DNA from: Periweissella beninensis
Lineage (GTDB): Bacteria > Bacillota > Bacilli > Lactobacillales > Lactobacillaceae
Assembly (NCBI RefSeq): GCF_016908275.1
Contig: NZ_JAFBDN010000001.1
Location: 62,001 to 126,000, forward strand
Length of the DNA stretch: 64,000 nt
Direction of reading: 5' to 3'
Positions within the stretch are counted from its first letter, which is position 1; each line of letters opens with the position of its first letter. This document shows positions 63,711 through 64,000 of this stretch, piece by piece. Made by a program: the position numbers and the translations under genes. A model generated the notes under the pieces. The model was not told where the DNA came from and ran no database searches. It worked only from the letters and a program-made list of their open reading frames with translations.

Positions 63711-64000
63711 TTATTGTTCTAATGTATTTTCCTGAATTGTAAATCGTGGCCGATGTTTAACTTCATTAAAAATTTTGCCAATATATTCACCAATGACTGA
63801 AATACTAATTAGTTGGATACCACCAATTAACCAAATTGAAATTATTAATGATGGCCAACCAGATGTTGTATTGCCTAATAGATGTTCAATTAATGAATAA
63901 CTAAATACAAGTAATGCACTAATTACCGTAATAATACCTAATAACAAAATAATGCGAATTGGTGCAACTGAAAATGACGTAATACCATCCCATGCAAACT
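63711..64000 (-). CDS. C-terminal part of a GT2 polyprenyl-phosphate sugar transferase (5' end outside window)
   Basis: The frame is open to the window edge and its 95 visible codons begin FAWDGITSFSVAPIRI. Two transmembrane helices (LLGIITVISALLVFSYSLI and LIISIWLIGGIQLISISVIGEYIGKIF) and the tail VKHRPRFTIQ are typical of GtrB/YkcC/DPM1-like enzymes, which charge undecaprenyl phosphate with a sugar. The catalytic domain lies beyond the window. It ends 30 bases before the GT39 gene, and both are likely one operon. Confidence 0.85.
   Translation of the reverse strand, partial: FAWDGITSFSVAPIRIILLLGIITVISALLVFSYSLIEHLLGNTTSGWPSLIISIWLIGGIQLISISVIGEYIGKIFNEVKHRPRFTIQENTLEQ

Overview
The window is one ordinary chromosomal segment of a low-GC Gram-positive lactic acid bacterium, most likely in Lactobacillaceae. 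The evidence is the strong AGGAGG-type ribosome binding sites, many TTG and GTG starts, cre (CcpA) sites, a T-box leader, an arcABDC arginine deiminase operon, fructose uptake by a non-PTS symporter plus ROK fructokinase, and a GntP/GntK gluconate pair. A methyl-accepting chemotaxis protein with a sigma-28-like promoter suggests a motile relative such as Periweissella, but that genus is only a guess. No rRNA, tRNA, CRISPR array, prophage or intact insertion sequence was seen. A perfect parS site at 27412-27427 suggests the segment lies in the origin-proximal part of the chromosome.

Layout. 1-9.4 kb: tail of an Ala/Lys-rich protein, a secreted C1-family cysteine peptidase, a decayed GH53 galactanase, a DUF2089-type HTH protein, a YbiT-like ABC-F ATPase, a double GNAT protein, an L,D-transpeptidase and an ArsB/NhaD-type transporter. 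9.5-15.6 kb: mntH with a universal stress protein, divergent mntR, an amino-acid ABC permease and lipoprotein without an ATPase, and an amidase. 15.9-22.8 kb: an MFS protein, kdsA with an arabinose-5-phosphate isomerase (Kdo-type sugar precursor synthesis, unexpected in a Gram-positive), a truncated Rossmann protein, a GNAT protein and the chemotaxis receptor. 23-31 kb: menaquinone genes menB, menE and a menI-like thioesterase, a DHA2 exporter, parS, a small alarmone synthetase, a P1B-4 metal-exporting ATPase with an SmtB-type repressor, and a deleted lactate oxidase.

31-35 kb holds an Isd-like heme acquisition operon: a small secreted protein, a NEAT-domain membrane protein, an IsdE-like binding protein, a FecCD permease and an ATPase. 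35-40.7 kb is the arginine deiminase operon with a divergent PucR-type regulator, an ARG box and a cre site. 40.9-43.6 kb is nrdDG, the anaerobic ribonucleotide reductase and its activase, behind two NrdR boxes. 43.7-51.2 kb: an internalin-like LRR protein, the fructose genes, a VOC protein, a xanthine/uracil permease and a LysM/Apf-like protein without a signal peptide. 51.3-64 kb: an alpha/beta hydrolase broken by one nonsense codon, a T-box-controlled amino-acid permease, gluconate uptake and kinase, an MFS exporter, an ECF sigma/anti-sigma pair with an autoregulatory promoter, an aquaporin, and a GT39/GT2 pair for cell-envelope glycosylation.

How the genes fit together. Menaquinone synthesis plus heme import is the gene set lactic acid bacteria use for heme-supplemented respiration. 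ADI, nrdDG and the fructose and gluconate genes support anaerobic heterofermentative growth on plant sugars and arginine. The pseudogenes (galactanase, lactate oxidase, Rossmann protein, hydrolase) show ongoing gene loss. No wholly unknown multi-gene system was found. The most unusual items are the Kdo-precursor pair, the divergent Isd-like operon, the parS site and the chemotaxis receptor.
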